64,000 nucleotides of DNA from Sphingobacterium multivorum (GTDB lineage Bacteria > Bacteroidota > Bacteroidia > Sphingobacteriales > Sphingobacteriaceae): assembly GCF_039511225.1 (NCBI RefSeq), contig NZ_CP154261.1, positions 5,704,001 to 5,768,000 on the forward strand. The letters run 5' to 3'. The first letter of the stretch is position 1, and each line of letters begins with the position of its first letter. A program made the position numbers and the translations under genes. Shown piece after piece: positions 45,300 to 54,168 of the stretch. The notes under the pieces were generated by a model, which had not been told where the DNA came from, searched no databases, and worked only from the letters and a program-made list of their open reading frames with translations.

Positions 45300-46919
45300 A
45301 TGAGCTTAAACTTAGAAGGTATCTTCTACGAGGAGAAAGACATTCCCGCAGAATTTACACTGGACGAACAGGTCGATCAAAGAGAGTTCCTTTCCAATGG
45401 AGAAATGATTTCTTGGACGGGTCAAGTAAACGAGGTATTTTCACCAATCTGTGTAAAGACCAAGGATGGCTTGAAACGTAAGCGCATCGGTAGTTTCCCT
45501 GTTTGTACTGAAAAAGAGTCCATGGAAGCCTTGGAAGCTGCTGTAAAAGCATACGACAACGGCCGTGGAGAGTGGCCGACAATGAGCGTTGCCGATCGTA
45601 TTACCTGTGTTGAAAATTTCACGCAAAAGATGATTGCCAAGAAGGACATTGTTGTCAAGCTTATTATGTGGGAAATTGGCAAATCCTATGCTGACTCTGT
45701 TAAGGAGTTTGACCGCACGGTGGAGTATATATACGCAACGATCGACGCATTGAAAGATATCGACCGCGATTCTTCCCGCTTTCAGATCGAACAAGGTATC
45801 ATTGCCCAAATCAGAAGATCTCCACTAGGAGTCGTTTTATGTATGGGGCCATTCAACTACCCGCTGAATGAAACGTTTACAACGTTGATCCCGGCATTGA
45901 TCATGGGAAATACCATGTTGTTCAAACCACCTAAACACGGTACTTTACTACACTACCCTTTATTAGAAGCTTTTAGAACAAGTTTCCCCAAAGGCGTAGT
46001 CAATACAATTTATGGTCGTGGCAACAAGATTGTTCCAAGTCTGATGCAATCCGGAAAGATCAATGTGTTGACCTTGATCGGTTCAAGCCGTGTTGCTGAC
46101 GAACTGAAGAAATTACATCCTAAAGTTAACCGTCTCCGCGCAATTCTTGGTCTGGACGCTAAAAATGCAGCGATCATCACCAAGGATGCCGATTTAAATC
46201 TTGCTGTTTCTGAAACCGTATTGGGTTCGCTTTCATTCAATGGCCAACGCTGTACCGCACTTAAAATTATCTATGTACACCGCAGCCTGGCACAGGAATT
46301 CTTAAAACGTCTTTCTGCGGAAGTTGCTAAACTAAAATATGGTATGCCCTGGGAAAAAGGCGTGTCTTTGACACCTCTTCCAGAGGTTAACAAACCAGCT
46401 TATCTGACTGAATGTATTGAAGATGCAAAAGCTTATGGTGCAAAGGTGATTAACGAAAATGGCGGACAGGTAGCCGAATCTTTCTTCTACCCAGCGATTG
46501 TTTATCCGGTCAATTCTCAAATGAAACTTTACAGGGAGGAACAATTTGGTCCAGTTATCCCTGTTGTGCCATTTGACGATCTTGAAGAACCTATTGAGTA
46601 CCTTATTGGCTCTTCACATGGACAGCAGGTCAGTATCTTTAGTAACAATGCTGCAGTTGTGTCGTCTTTAATCGATCCTTTGGTCAATCAGGTAAGTCGT
46701 GTCAATATCAATTGTCAATGTCAACGTGGTCCAGATACCTTCCCTTTCACCGGAAGAAAGGACAGCGCTGAGGGAACATTATCGGTTGTGGATGCCCTAC
46801 GTTCATTCTCGATACGATCGCTGGTAGCGGCAAAGTTCACCGAAGAAAACAAGAAATTGCTGAATGACATCGTTAGTGAAAATGAATCGAACTTTTTAAG
46901 TACCAAATACATTTTCTAA
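45300..46919 (+). CDS. NADP-dependent glyceraldehyde-3-phosphate dehydrogenase-like ALDH (GapN)
   Basis: A 539-residue aldehyde dehydrogenase. The Rossmann block CMGPFNYPLNETFTTLIPAL is at about 180-199, the catalytic Cys lies in FNGQRCTALK (about 310-319), and the C-terminal REEQFGPVIPVVPFD and RGPDTFPFTGRKDS blocks match non-phosphorylating GAPDH. It would oxidise glyceraldehyde-3-phosphate directly to 3-phosphoglycerate with NADPH formation. The usual ELGGK motif reads LGLDAKN, so the normal catalytic Glu is replaced. It follows exuT by 71 bp and ends at a strong terminator. The exact substrate is inferred. Confidence 0.82.
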   Translation: MSLNLEGIFYEEKDIPAEFTLDEQVDQREFLSNGEMISWTGQVNEVFSPICVKTKDGLKRKRIGSFPVCTEKESMEALEAAVKAYDNGRGEWPTMSVADRITCVENFTQKMIAKKDIVVKLIMWEIGKSYADSVKEFDRTVEYIYATIDALKDIDRDSSRFQIEQGIIAQIRRSPLGVVLCMGPFNYPLNETFTTLIPALIMGNTMLFKPPKHGTLLHYPLLEAFRTSFPKGVVNTIYGRGNKIVPSLMQSGKINVLTLIGSSRVADELKKLHPKVNRLRAILGLDAKNAAIITKDADLNLAVSETVLGSLSFNGQRCTALKIIYVHRSLAQEFLKRLSAEVAKLKYGMPWEKGVSLTPLPEVNKPAYLTECIEDAKAYGAKVINENGGQVAESFFYPAIVYPVNSQMKLYREEQFGPVIPVVPFDDLEEPIEYLIGSSHGQQVSIFSNNAAVVSSLIDPLVNQVSRVNINCQCQRGPDTFPFTGRKDSAEGTLSVVDALRSFSIRSLVAAKFTEENKKLLNDIVSENESNFLSTKYIF

Positions 46920-46932
46920 TAGCATTGTCTAT

Positions 46933-46989
46933 AAAAAAAAGCGACACCGCGGGATGATTTTAGATCATCTCGCGGTGTCGCTTTTTTTT
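46933..46989 (+). terminator. Strong terminator of the hexuronate block
   Basis: An 18-bp stem with one G-T pair (46941-46958, 46964-46981), a 5-nt loop, and flanking A8/T8 runs. It can also stop the convergent TonB-receptor transcript. Confidence 0.95.
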
Positions 46990-47004
46990 AGAAAATTCAA
47001 GGGC

Positions 47005-49413
47005 CTATTGCGCTCTTTCTTTCTCCTCATTACTTGTATCTTTCTTACGATAGTTGTTTTTTAAATTTCCGAATTTATACGAATAGGTCAATCGAACCAC
47101 ACGACGATCTTGGTATTGCCTGATACTGGAGTCAAAGTCGCCGAAATTGGTTTTCAGGTTCTGATTCCCTGTATTAAACAAGTCGCTCACCGCCAGCTTC
47201 AACGAACTACGTTGATCTTTAAATGTCTTTGTCGCCCCAACCTCCATATCCCAACGGGCCTTCATATCGTATACATTATAGTTGAACGGAGAGAAATACC
47301 TCAAATTGACATTTGCCGACAGACTTTTCGCCAATTTTAAATTGTGCATTGATGTAGCTTGCAAAAGAAAGGAGGTCCTTTTCAACGGATGACCACTTAC
47401 CATGCCATCAAAGTTAAAATGGATGCCTGTAATATTGTTATTCATGCTCCAAATCTTGGATACCGTAACTGGGATGTTCAGATTCAGATACGCCGTCAGA
47501 TTTTTACCTAAATTTTCACGTATAACCCAGGTCTGTTTCAGCACCGAATCTTGCCCCATACTCTCTACAATCGCATCCCGCACATCGTTAATACCCAATG
47601 TCACGTTATAACGTTGCAGCAACGTATAGTTTAGGGTGAATTCATTGGAAAATTGCGGATTCAGGTAAGGATTACCACGTTCAAAGGTTAGTTTATCAAT
47701 AAAATAATCAAAAGGATTCAACTGTCGGTAATTAGGACGCGTGATTTTCCTTGCGTAACCTAAAGAAAGGATATGATTCTCATGGAATGTATATGTCAGA
47801 TTTGCATTCGGAAAAAGTTTAAAGTAATTCCGTTTCACTTGCTTATTTAAGGTCAACGAGTTCCCGTCAGAAAATGTATATTCTCCCCTCGCGCCGACCT
47901 TCAGGCCCCATTTCCCTATGGTATTGTTATAGTCTATGTATCCAGCGGCGATCTGCTCCTTATACACAAAATGATTCGTACGCTTTTCATTATTAATCCA
48001 GGAATTGTTCAAAAAGTCTTCAAAGGTTAAGTCGTTATCCGACGTAACGTTTGAATATTTAGCCCCCATCTCAAGCTTGGAAACCTTCGATAGCGGTCGT
48101 TCATAATCCAGTTTGGCGACATAGATATCAATTCCGATGGGCATTCTACTGCGTTGGATCTCTTCGGGCGTAATCGCATCCATCTGACCATTAAAATATT
48201 GGTTATTATAACCTACGCGTTTGCTGCTTTTGAATTTACTCCAATCCAAATCAAGGGTAAGTTTTCTGCCATTCGAATCAATTCTAAACTCATTATTTAA
48301 ATTAGCGGAGTAACGATCAAATAACTCTTTGAACTGTGATGTCGAAATCAAAAGCGAATCCAATGTTGTGAAAGACTTTCCTACATTGGTCTTACTATCG
48401 TTATCGTTGTATTCGATATTATTCGATCCATTAAACTGAACGGTTAACGTATTTCTGGCCGATGTCCTCTGCTCAACACCAAAGCGATAGGAATGGTTCT
48501 TTTCCTTTTCATCCAATATCGACCTTTGGTTAAAATAGGTCTTTTCACCTTTATTCTGAATAACACGATCAAGCAGGAGCTTCCGATGGCTTTTTTCATC
48601 CGAATACGCATACGACCCAAATACTGTCGTATTGTTCTTCTTATAGTTCAGGGATAAGGAGCTATTCCCTCTGAATTTTTCTCCCCTCCCTGCCGTCACG
48701 TTAAAGGTTCCGTTAAAACCTTCCATCCGATTTTTTTTGAGTACAATATTAATTGTTCCCACTGCCCCCTCAGCGTCATCTTTTGCTGCACGAGTAGTAA
48801 TCACTTCGACGGACTTAATCTGATTGCCATCCGTACTCTTCAAAAAATTCACCAACTGTTCACCCGACATATAGGTCTGCCGACCATCGATGGTCACAGA
48901 AACACCAGATTGACCCATCAGCTGTAGATTGTTATTGTTATCTAAACTCACTCCAGGAGCCCGCTGTACAATATCTAAGGCATTATTCCCTGCGGCCAAA
49001 GGCGAATTTTCCACATTTAAAACCAGTTTACCAGGCTTGCTTTCAACCATCGGCCGCTTACCCTCTACGGCGACCTCCTGCAATTTTCGTGTGTCCGCGT
49101 TCAGTAGGATCGTTGGCACCTTGTAATCTGACGTACTGATATCAAAAGCGTTGCCCTTATTGGCGGTATACCCAACCATTTTCGCTTCGACATAATAACT
49201 TCCAGCTTGTACATCCGAGAATTGGTATTCTCCATTTTCATCGGTAACAACGGCTTTCAAAATAACAGCCGTCTTTGCTTTCATCAGATAAGCAGTTGCA
49301 GAAGCCAAAGGCGCATTATTTTCCGCCTGTACTTTGCCGGTAACTTTCACTTGTGGATAGGCAAAGGAAACAATCAAAAAATTTAGGAGTAAGAGGTAAA
49401 AATATCTTTTCAT
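47005..49413 (-). CDS. TonB-dependent receptor, outer-membrane beta-barrel family
   Basis: An 802-residue protein. A signal peptide (about 1-20) is followed by a carboxypeptidase-regulatory-like domain (about 23-110, KVTGKVQAENNAPLASATAYL), a TonB plug (about 120-225, with GVSVTIDGRQTYMSGEQLVNFL and IKSVEVITTRAAKDDAEGAVGTINI) and an OMP_b-brl_3 type barrel. A charged tail (KKDTSNEEKERAQ) extends beyond the barrel. It lacks the SusC signature and has no SusD partner, so siderophore, peptide or other small-ligand uptake is possible. It is separated from the PspC gene by a hairpin. Confidence 0.9.
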   Translation of the reverse strand: MKRYFYLLLLNFLIVSFAYPQVKVTGKVQAENNAPLASATAYLMKAKTAVILKAVVTDENGEYQFSDVQAGSYYVEAKMVGYTANKGNAFDISTSDYKVPTILLNADTRKLQEVAVEGKRPMVESKPGKLVLNVENSPLAAGNNALDIVQRAPGVSLDNNNNLQLMGQSGVSVTIDGRQTYMSGEQLVNFLKSTDGNQIKSVEVITTRAAKDDAEGAVGTINIVLKKNRMEGFNGTFNVTAGRGEKFRGNSSLSLNYKKNNTTVFGSYAYSDEKSHRKLLLDRVIQNKGEKTYFNQRSILDEKEKNHSYRFGVEQRTSARNTLTVQFNGSNNIEYNDNDSKTNVGKSFTTLDSLLISTSQFKELFDRYSANLNNEFRIDSNGRKLTLDLDWSKFKSSKRVGYNNQYFNGQMDAITPEEIQRSRMPIGIDIYVAKLDYERPLSKVSKLEMGAKYSNVTSDNDLTFEDFLNNSWINNEKRTNHFVYKEQIAAGYIDYNNTIGKWGLKVGARGEYTFSDGNSLTLNKQVKRNYFKLFPNANLTYTFHENHILSLGYARKITRPNYRQLNPFDYFIDKLTFERGNPYLNPQFSNEFTLNYTLLQRYNVTLGINDVRDAIVESMGQDSVLKQTWVIRENLGKNLTAYLNLNIPVTVSKIWSMNNNITGIHFNFDGMVSGHPLKRTSFLLQATSMHNLKLAKSLSANVNLRYFSPFNYNVYDMKARWDMEVGATKTFKDQRSSLKLAVSDLFNTGNQNLKTNFGDFDSSIRQYQDRRVVRLTYSYKFGNLKNNYRKKDTSNEEKERAQ

Positions 49414-49514
49414 TCGTTTATCAAAAAGTGTAATAGCATTTACTTGATTGTTTTAAGTCGGCTTATCACACGAGGTTTAGTATTAATTTTCGATTGGTTA
49501 CAGCTTCAATATTT

Positions 49515-49538
49515 GTCTTCCGCCTAGGGGCGGAAGAC
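49515..49538. terminator. Hairpin between the PspC gene and the TonB receptor gene
   Basis: A perfect 10-bp GC-rich stem GTCTTCCGCC/GGCGGAAGAC with a TAGG loop, 10 bp past the PspC stop. There is no strong T-tract, so it may terminate or only attenuate. Confidence 0.6.
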
Positions 49539-49548
49539 TTGCTTTATA

Positions 49549-51219
49549 TTATTTCTTTTTTGTCTCTATGGTAACACCATCTTTTTTGACATTGATAATG
49601 GTATCCCGACGGATGACAATAGAAGTATCATTTGCGACTACTCCATTACCCTCCGCATCTGCTTCTTCAGTTTCATCAGACTTTTTGGGGGGCAGAGCAC
49701 ATTTCAAGCCGAGTGAGGTGACCACAAACTCGACCTCTTTTACATCCCTTAGATCTTCGCTATACCGATCACGACATTCGTAAAATGAAATATCCCTTAA
49801 TTTATCTTCCAAATTATCATTGATGATCAATTTGGTGCCTACCGGGAGAAACAAGGTAACATTCACTTCCTGATCCCGATAACGCTCGCCTTCATTCAAC
49901 TGGAACGCATTGTCAAATATCAATGACGTACTATCCTGTCTCAAGGCATAATTAATTTTACCAGCTCTGTCCGTTGCTACTTTATACGTACTTCCTTTAG
50001 CCGAATACTCATAGCGTACATAAGGTTCCTGTAGGGAGTCTATACGTTCAACTCGAATACGAATATTACGTCTCAGGTAAGTAGAAAGATTTTCGCTTTT
50101 GATACCCAAACCGCTTTTTACACCATTTTTCAAGCGGATTACCCGAATATCATTTTCGTTTAAATAATAAACAGCCTGTTTTTGCAGCGGTTTCTCTTCA
50201 ACAATTGTACTGGATTCTTTAAACTCCTTTGCTACCGATGTAGCGTAGTAGATAATAGCGCCTATCGATGCCAACCATACTAAAAACAAGGTAGTTGTCA
50301 AATAATTGTTCATTGGTTTTTTATCGAAGAGGACTCGGAGAAGCAAATAAAACAATCCGGCAAAAGGGATAAAAATGGCCAAGAAACCCGCAATCAAGGC
50401 AAAAGGTACATCGCTTGGGTCCATGAGGTAAAAAGGACCCGAATCGTCCATGACGTCAGGAATTACGTTCACAATAGCCAAAGCAAAGAAAATTAGCCCA
50501 ATGATCAAACCAATGAGTGTCAACCCGACGATAATAACAAAAAATACACCGATAACTTTTACAACAACCTGCAGCAACTTAGCAACACTATCGCCTGTAC
50601 GGTCTATTCCCCTTGAAAACGAATCCTTTACGCCACTCATTTCTTCATCGAAAGAACGTTTGAAATTCTGAATGTTCGGTGCTTCACCACGCATTTCCAT
50701 TTTATCTGCACGGGTTACAGCGAGCGGCATTACGATCCATAGGATAACATAGACCAACACACCCGATCCGCCGATCACAACAAATAACGCAAAGAGTAGT
50801 CGTACCCATTTTGCCTCAATACCAAAAAAATGGCCCAGTCCGCTACATACTCCACTGAAAACTTTGTCGTCGGGATCGCGCATCAGCTTCTTTCCTACTT
50901 TAAAGCCATCTGCATTTGGCTGGCGCTGAAAAGACGCATAACCATCCTGATCCTCAGACTCAAAATCGCTTACGCTACCCATCTGCTCAATGACAGCATT
51001 CACATCATCCATATTTAGAACTTCTTTGCTCCCCGCCTGAATCTTTTCGGTAAACATTTCAGAAATACGATTTTCGATATCTTCTAAAATCTCCTTACTA
51101 TCTTCCGATTGTCCAAAGTGCTTCTTTATATCAATCATGTAGGAGCGAAGCACCTCATAAGCATCTTCTTCAATATGGAAGACGATACTATTTATGTTGA
51201 TAATTATTGTCTTATTCAT
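49549..51219 (-). CDS. HAAS-like and PspC domain membrane protein
   Basis: A 556-residue protein started at the ATG at 51219. The N-terminal about 1-85 region is helical and acidic (VLRSYMIDIKKHFGQSEDSKEILEDIENRISEMF), resembling the HAAS signalling domain that partners PadR regulators. The PspC domain (about 100-165, DPDDKVFSGVCSGLGHFFG...VILWIVMPLA) is followed by four or more transmembrane helices (about 215-330) and a beta-rich extracytoplasmic part. The C-terminus is acidic with a KKDGVTIETKKK end. The start overlaps the padR stop by 8 bp. An envelope-stress sensor role is inferred. Confidence 0.85.
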   Translation of the reverse strand: MNKTIIININSIVFHIEEDAYEVLRSYMIDIKKHFGQSEDSKEILEDIENRISEMFTEKIQAGSKEVLNMDDVNAVIEQMGSVSDFESEDQDGYASFQRQPNADGFKVGKKLMRDPDDKVFSGVCSGLGHFFGIEAKWVRLLFALFVVIGGSGVLVYVILWIVMPLAVTRADKMEMRGEAPNIQNFKRSFDEEMSGVKDSFSRGIDRTGDSVAKLLQVVVKVIGVFFVIIVGLTLIGLIIGLIFFALAIVNVIPDVMDDSGPFYLMDPSDVPFALIAGFLAIFIPFAGLFYLLLRVLFDKKPMNNYLTTTLFLVWLASIGAIIYYATSVAKEFKESSTIVEEKPLQKQAVYYLNENDIRVIRLKNGVKSGLGIKSENLSTYLRRNIRIRVERIDSLQEPYVRYEYSAKGSTYKVATDRAGKINYALRQDSTSLIFDNAFQLNEGERYRDQEVNVTLFLPVGTKLIINDNLEDKLRDISFYECRDRYSEDLRDVKEVEFVVTSLGLKCALPPKKSDETEEADAEGNGVVANDTSIVIRRDTIINVKKDGVTIETKKK

Positions 51220-51583
51220 CGTTATTATCTTTAACTGGTTTAGTTGAATCATTGTTTCTACCCACCAATGACGTGTTTACAGCAAACACGAGCTCATTCC
51301 AGGTAACATCTAGTCTTGAAAGGACTTCTAACCCTTCTTGGGTGATTTCATAATATTTTCTAGGCGGACCTGAAGTTGACTCCTTCCATATATAGCTTAA
51401 CAGGCCATTATTTTTTAGACGTGTTAAAAGCGGATATAAGGTTCCTTCCACAACCAATAATTGAGCTTTCTTCAGTTCGCTGATAATATCGGAGGCATAA
51501 ATTTCTCCTCGAGAAATTATGGATAGGATACAATATTCAAGTATCCCCTTCCTCATTTGGATTTGTGTATTTTCAGCTATCAT
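51212..51583 (-). CDS. PadR family transcriptional regulator
   Basis: A 123-residue PadR. I use the ATG at 51583 (MIAENTQIQMRKG), which follows the promoter; the longer reading crosses it. The winged helix (about 10-85) has the family blocks LEYCILSIISRGEIYASDIISEL, VVEGTLYPLLTRLKNNGLL and PPRKYYEIT. It probably represses its own operon through the palindrome spanning its promoter and controls the PspC protein translated from the same mRNA. Confidence 0.93.
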   Translation of the reverse strand: MIAENTQIQMRKGILEYCILSIISRGEIYASDIISELKKAQLLVVEGTLYPLLTRLKNNGLLSYIWKESTSGPPRKYYEITQEGLEVLSRLDVTWNELVFAVNTSLVGRNNDSTKPVKDNNDE

Positions 51584-51591
51584 AACAATAC

Positions 51592-51623
51592 AAAGATATA
51601 TGTATTTTATGGTACCATGCAAT
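51592..51623 (-). promoter_or_regulatory. Promoter of padR-pspC
   Basis: Minus strand: TTG (51621-51623), 21-nt spacer, TATCTTTG (51592-51599), 8 bp before the padR ATG. Confidence 0.75.
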
Positions 51624-51629
51624 ACATAG
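51600..51629. promoter_or_regulatory. 30-bp palindromic operator over the padR promoter
   Basis: The sequence is symmetric about 51614.5 with 13 of 15 base pairs matched: outer arms ATGTATT/AATACAT (51601-51607, 51622-51628) and centre ATGGTACCAT (51610-51619). It fills the spacer and covers the -33 TTG. The ATGT...ACAT ends resemble PadR-type operators. Confidence 0.75.
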
Positions 51630-51737
51630 TACCGTATAAAACAAAACAATATAACTAAACAACTGATTTACAGATAAATAATTTTTAAATAAATAATATT
51701 TTTATTTCTATCAGGAAATTTTTGGATATTTATCGCC

Positions 51738-52124
51738 ATGATTAAAATCTTATTAGACTATAAGTGGTGTTTTATTTGGGCCATAATAGTTATTATTTTA
51801 TGCACCCTCCCGGGCAATAATTTTGATGCAGTTCCCGCCTATCCAGGTATGGATAAATTAGTCCATTGTGGGATGTTCTTTGTTTTCTGTACGCTGCTAT
51901 ACAATGGTGTAATCCAGCAATTCCATGGTAAACCGACCCGTTGGATTCCAATCTTTGTCGTTTCTATCCTTGGTTTTTTATTTGCAGGACTGACAGAATT
52001 ACTCCAACTCTATATTTTTACGTATCGCAGTGGTGATTGGTGGGATTTATTTGCAGACAGCATCGGAATAGGCATGGCAGGATTTGCCTATCTCCTAAAC
52101 TATGTCAACCGACGTCGCAAATAA
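51738..52124 (+). CDS. VanZ-like family membrane protein
   Basis: A 128-residue protein with four hydrophobic helices and VanZ-like signatures: the GMDKLVHCGMFFVFC block (Lys-His, about 38-52), GLTELLQL (about 85-92) and the GDWWDLFADSIGIGMAG block. The family includes VanZ of teicoplanin resistance, but most members have unknown roles. It is a single gene divergent from padR. Confidence 0.87.
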   Translation: MIKILLDYKWCFIWAIIVIILCTLPGNNFDAVPAYPGMDKLVHCGMFFVFCTLLYNGVIQQFHGKPTRWIPIFVVSILGFLFAGLTELLQLYIFTYRSGDWWDLFADSIGIGMAGFAYLLNYVNRRRK

Positions 52125-52254
52125 CGTGTTGAATTCGTTTTGACCTGGTCATTACTATTGAAGGCATGACCTGCTCGTAATAGTGGTTCCCGTAATTATT
52201 GAATTCGCTTTATCCGGACGGAGAAGGGTATAAGTTATGGGATAGACTTGCAAA

Positions 52255-52953
52255 CTAGGCCCTTGCCAAAGTAGCAACAGATATCCGGCAATCAACTGCA
52301 TCTAAGAGTGTTAATGCGGCTGAAACAACCGTTGCTCCCGTGGTCAATACATCGTCAACCACAAGGATGTGTACATTAGCCGGCAACATAGTGGGCTTGT
52401 AATCGAAAATATCACTTACATTGTCGTACCGGTCGAGCCGCCCCTTACCCGTTTGGCTCATTGTCGCTTTCTTCCTGACCAAAATATCTTCACGCAAAGG
52501 GATTCCCATTGCTCTGGACAACCCTCTTCCGAAGTAAGTGGATTGGTTGTAGCCTCTTTTTCGGAGTTTGCTACGGTGCAAGGGAACAGGAACAATACAA
52601 TTGATATCCTGATAGGCCTTTATTTTGATTAATTTTAAGCCGTATAGATAACCAAAATATTCAGCAAGAAAAGGTTGGTTGTTGTATTTGATCTGATAAA
52701 TGAGGCGCTCTACGCGACTATCCTTTTGCAATAATAAGAAAGAACATGCCTCTTCCACCGGAGCCTTCCCCCAGAGCTGTCTTGCGGTATCATTATCCGA
52801 ATATTCGTGAAAGTTAGTATAGGGCAAATGGAAATCGCATTCTGTACAGACAAACTTTTCCTGATATTTTAGCACACAGCCGCAACAGCCACATTCCCTT
52901 GGAAAAAATATGGCTATAAAATCGCTAAAAACCTTATTTAATTCGGATTTCAT
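52255..52953 (-). CDS. ComF family phosphoribosyltransferase-like protein
   Basis: A 232-residue ComF homolog. An N-terminal zinc-finger-like Cys set (CGCCGC, CTEC; about 20-38) precedes a phosphoribosyltransferase fold, with VPVPLHRSKLRKRGYNQS (about 122-139) and the PRPP-binding ILVVDDVLTTGATV (about 196-209). ComF supports DNA uptake in naturally competent bacteria. The yifB (ComM-like) gene elsewhere in the window is another candidate competence factor. Confidence 0.92.
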   Translation of the reverse strand: MKSELNKVFSDFIAIFFPRECGCCGCVLKYQEKFVCTECDFHLPYTNFHEYSDNDTARQLWGKAPVEEACSFLLLQKDSRVERLIYQIKYNNQPFLAEYFGYLYGLKLIKIKAYQDINCIVPVPLHRSKLRKRGYNQSTYFGRGLSRAMGIPLREDILVRKKATMSQTGKGRLDRYDNVSDIFDYKPTMLPANVHILVVDDVLTTGATVVSAALTLLDAVDCRISVATLARA

Positions 52954-52993
52954 CTGGTTAATTCCCTATTAAAGATAGGAACTATCCTTCAGA

Positions 52994-54064
52994 TTATGCT
53001 TCGGATTCCTCTTTTTCCTTATCCTTGATAGCTAATTGTCCGCAGGCTGCATCAATATCTTTGCCACGGCTCCGTCTGACATTCGTGATGATACCTTGGC
53101 TTTTTAAATAATTTGCAAACACCTCGATTTTATCTGCTTCAGCATTCAGGAAATCGGCCAGTGCGATAGGGTTGTATTCAATCAGGTTGACCTTACAAGG
53201 AACGTGTTTACAGAACTTGGCCAGTTCTTTTGCATCCTCCAACTCATCATTGAAATTGTTAAAGACAATATATTCAAATGTAATGGGGTTCTTTGTTTTC
53301 GCATAAAAATATTTGAGGGCTTCGGCCAGTGCCTTTAGTGAGTTCTGCTCATTGATCGGCATAATTTCATTCCGCTTTTTATCATTTGCAGCATGTAAAG
53401 AAAGCGCTAAATTGAAACGTACCTGATCATCACCGAGTTTCTTAATCATTTTTGCAATACCGGCAGTAGAAACGGTAATCCGCTTGGCAGCCATGTTCAA
53501 TCCATCTGGGGCAGTAATGCGCTCAACCGATTTCATCATATTGGCATAATTCAACAAGGGCTCGCCCATTCCCATATAAACAATATTTGTCAGTGGCTGT
53601 CCATAATTTTCTTCGGCCTGCTTGCTGATAAGAACGACTTGATCGTAGATCTCATCGGCATTGAGGTTACGTTTACGATCCATATAACCCGTTGCACAGA
53701 ATTTACAGGTCAAGCTACAACCAACTTGTGAACTAACACAGGCTGTCATACGCTCCGGAGCTGGTATTAATACCCCTTCAATGATGTTGTTGTCATACAG
53801 CCAAAAACTACTTTTAATTGTTTTATCGGAGCTGATCTGAGATTCTTTGACTGTAACTGCATTGATCGTAAAATTCGCTTTCAGCTTCTCACGAAGGGGC
53901 TTACTCAAATTACTCATCTGATCAAAATCTACGCAAGATTTCGCCCAAATCCATTCATAAATCTGCTTCGCACGAAAGCCCTGCTCCCCCAACGCGGTAA
54001 GTTGATCTTTGATCTGATCCAAAGACAAACTCCTGATATCTATTATTTTACTTTTTTCAATCAC
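52994..54064 (-). CDS. rlmN: Dual-specificity RNA methyltransferase RlmN
   Basis: A 356-residue radical SAM enzyme. The cluster motif is CSLTCKFCATG (Cys-x3-Cys-x2-Cys), with GMGEPLLNY as SAM motif and the C-terminal catalytic Cys in DIDAACGQLA. It methylates A2503 of 23S rRNA and A37 of some tRNAs. I place the start at the GTG at 54064, because the -7 box TATCTTTG lies 4 nt upstream; the ATG at 54094 would place the promoter within the coding region. Confidence 0.93.
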   Translation of the reverse strand: MIEKSKIIDIRSLSLDQIKDQLTALGEQGFRAKQIYEWIWAKSCVDFDQMSNLSKPLREKLKANFTINAVTVKESQISSDKTIKSSFWLYDNNIIEGVLIPAPERMTACVSSQVGCSLTCKFCATGYMDRKRNLNADEIYDQVVLISKQAEENYGQPLTNIVYMGMGEPLLNYANMMKSVERITAPDGLNMAAKRITVSTAGIAKMIKKLGDDQVRFNLALSLHAANDKKRNEIMPINEQNSLKALAEALKYFYAKTKNPITFEYIVFNNFNDELEDAKELAKFCKHVPCKVNLIEYNPIALADFLNAEADKIEVFANYLKSQGIITNVRRSRGKDIDAACGQLAIKDKEKEESEA

Positions 54065-54068
54065 GGTA

Positions 54069-54076
54069 CAAAGATA
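54069..54076 (-). promoter_or_regulatory. Putative -7 box of rlmN
   Basis: The minus-strand TATCTTTG lies 4 nt upstream of the proposed GTG start, suggesting a leaderless mRNA. No TTG lies at the -33 distance. Confidence 0.5.
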
Positions 54077-54098
54077 AGAATAAATAAGTGACAAAAAA

Positions 54099-54123
54099 TC
54101 CCGTTCTAAGAAATAGAACGGGA
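54099..54123 (-). terminator. Terminator of miaE
   Basis: The stem TCCCGTTCTA/TAGAACGGGA (54099-54108, 54114-54123) is followed by TTTTTTG on the minus strand. It sits directly upstream of the rlmN -7 box. Confidence 0.85.
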
Positions 54124-54168
54124 CAACTGTTATGTATGTGTTTTAAAATAGGTAGGAGCGAGGTTCAA

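Noticed and set aside
54065..54094. ATG at 54094 as rlmN start
   Set aside because: It would place the -7 box TATCTTTG inside the coding region; the GTG at 54064 fits family N-termini better.
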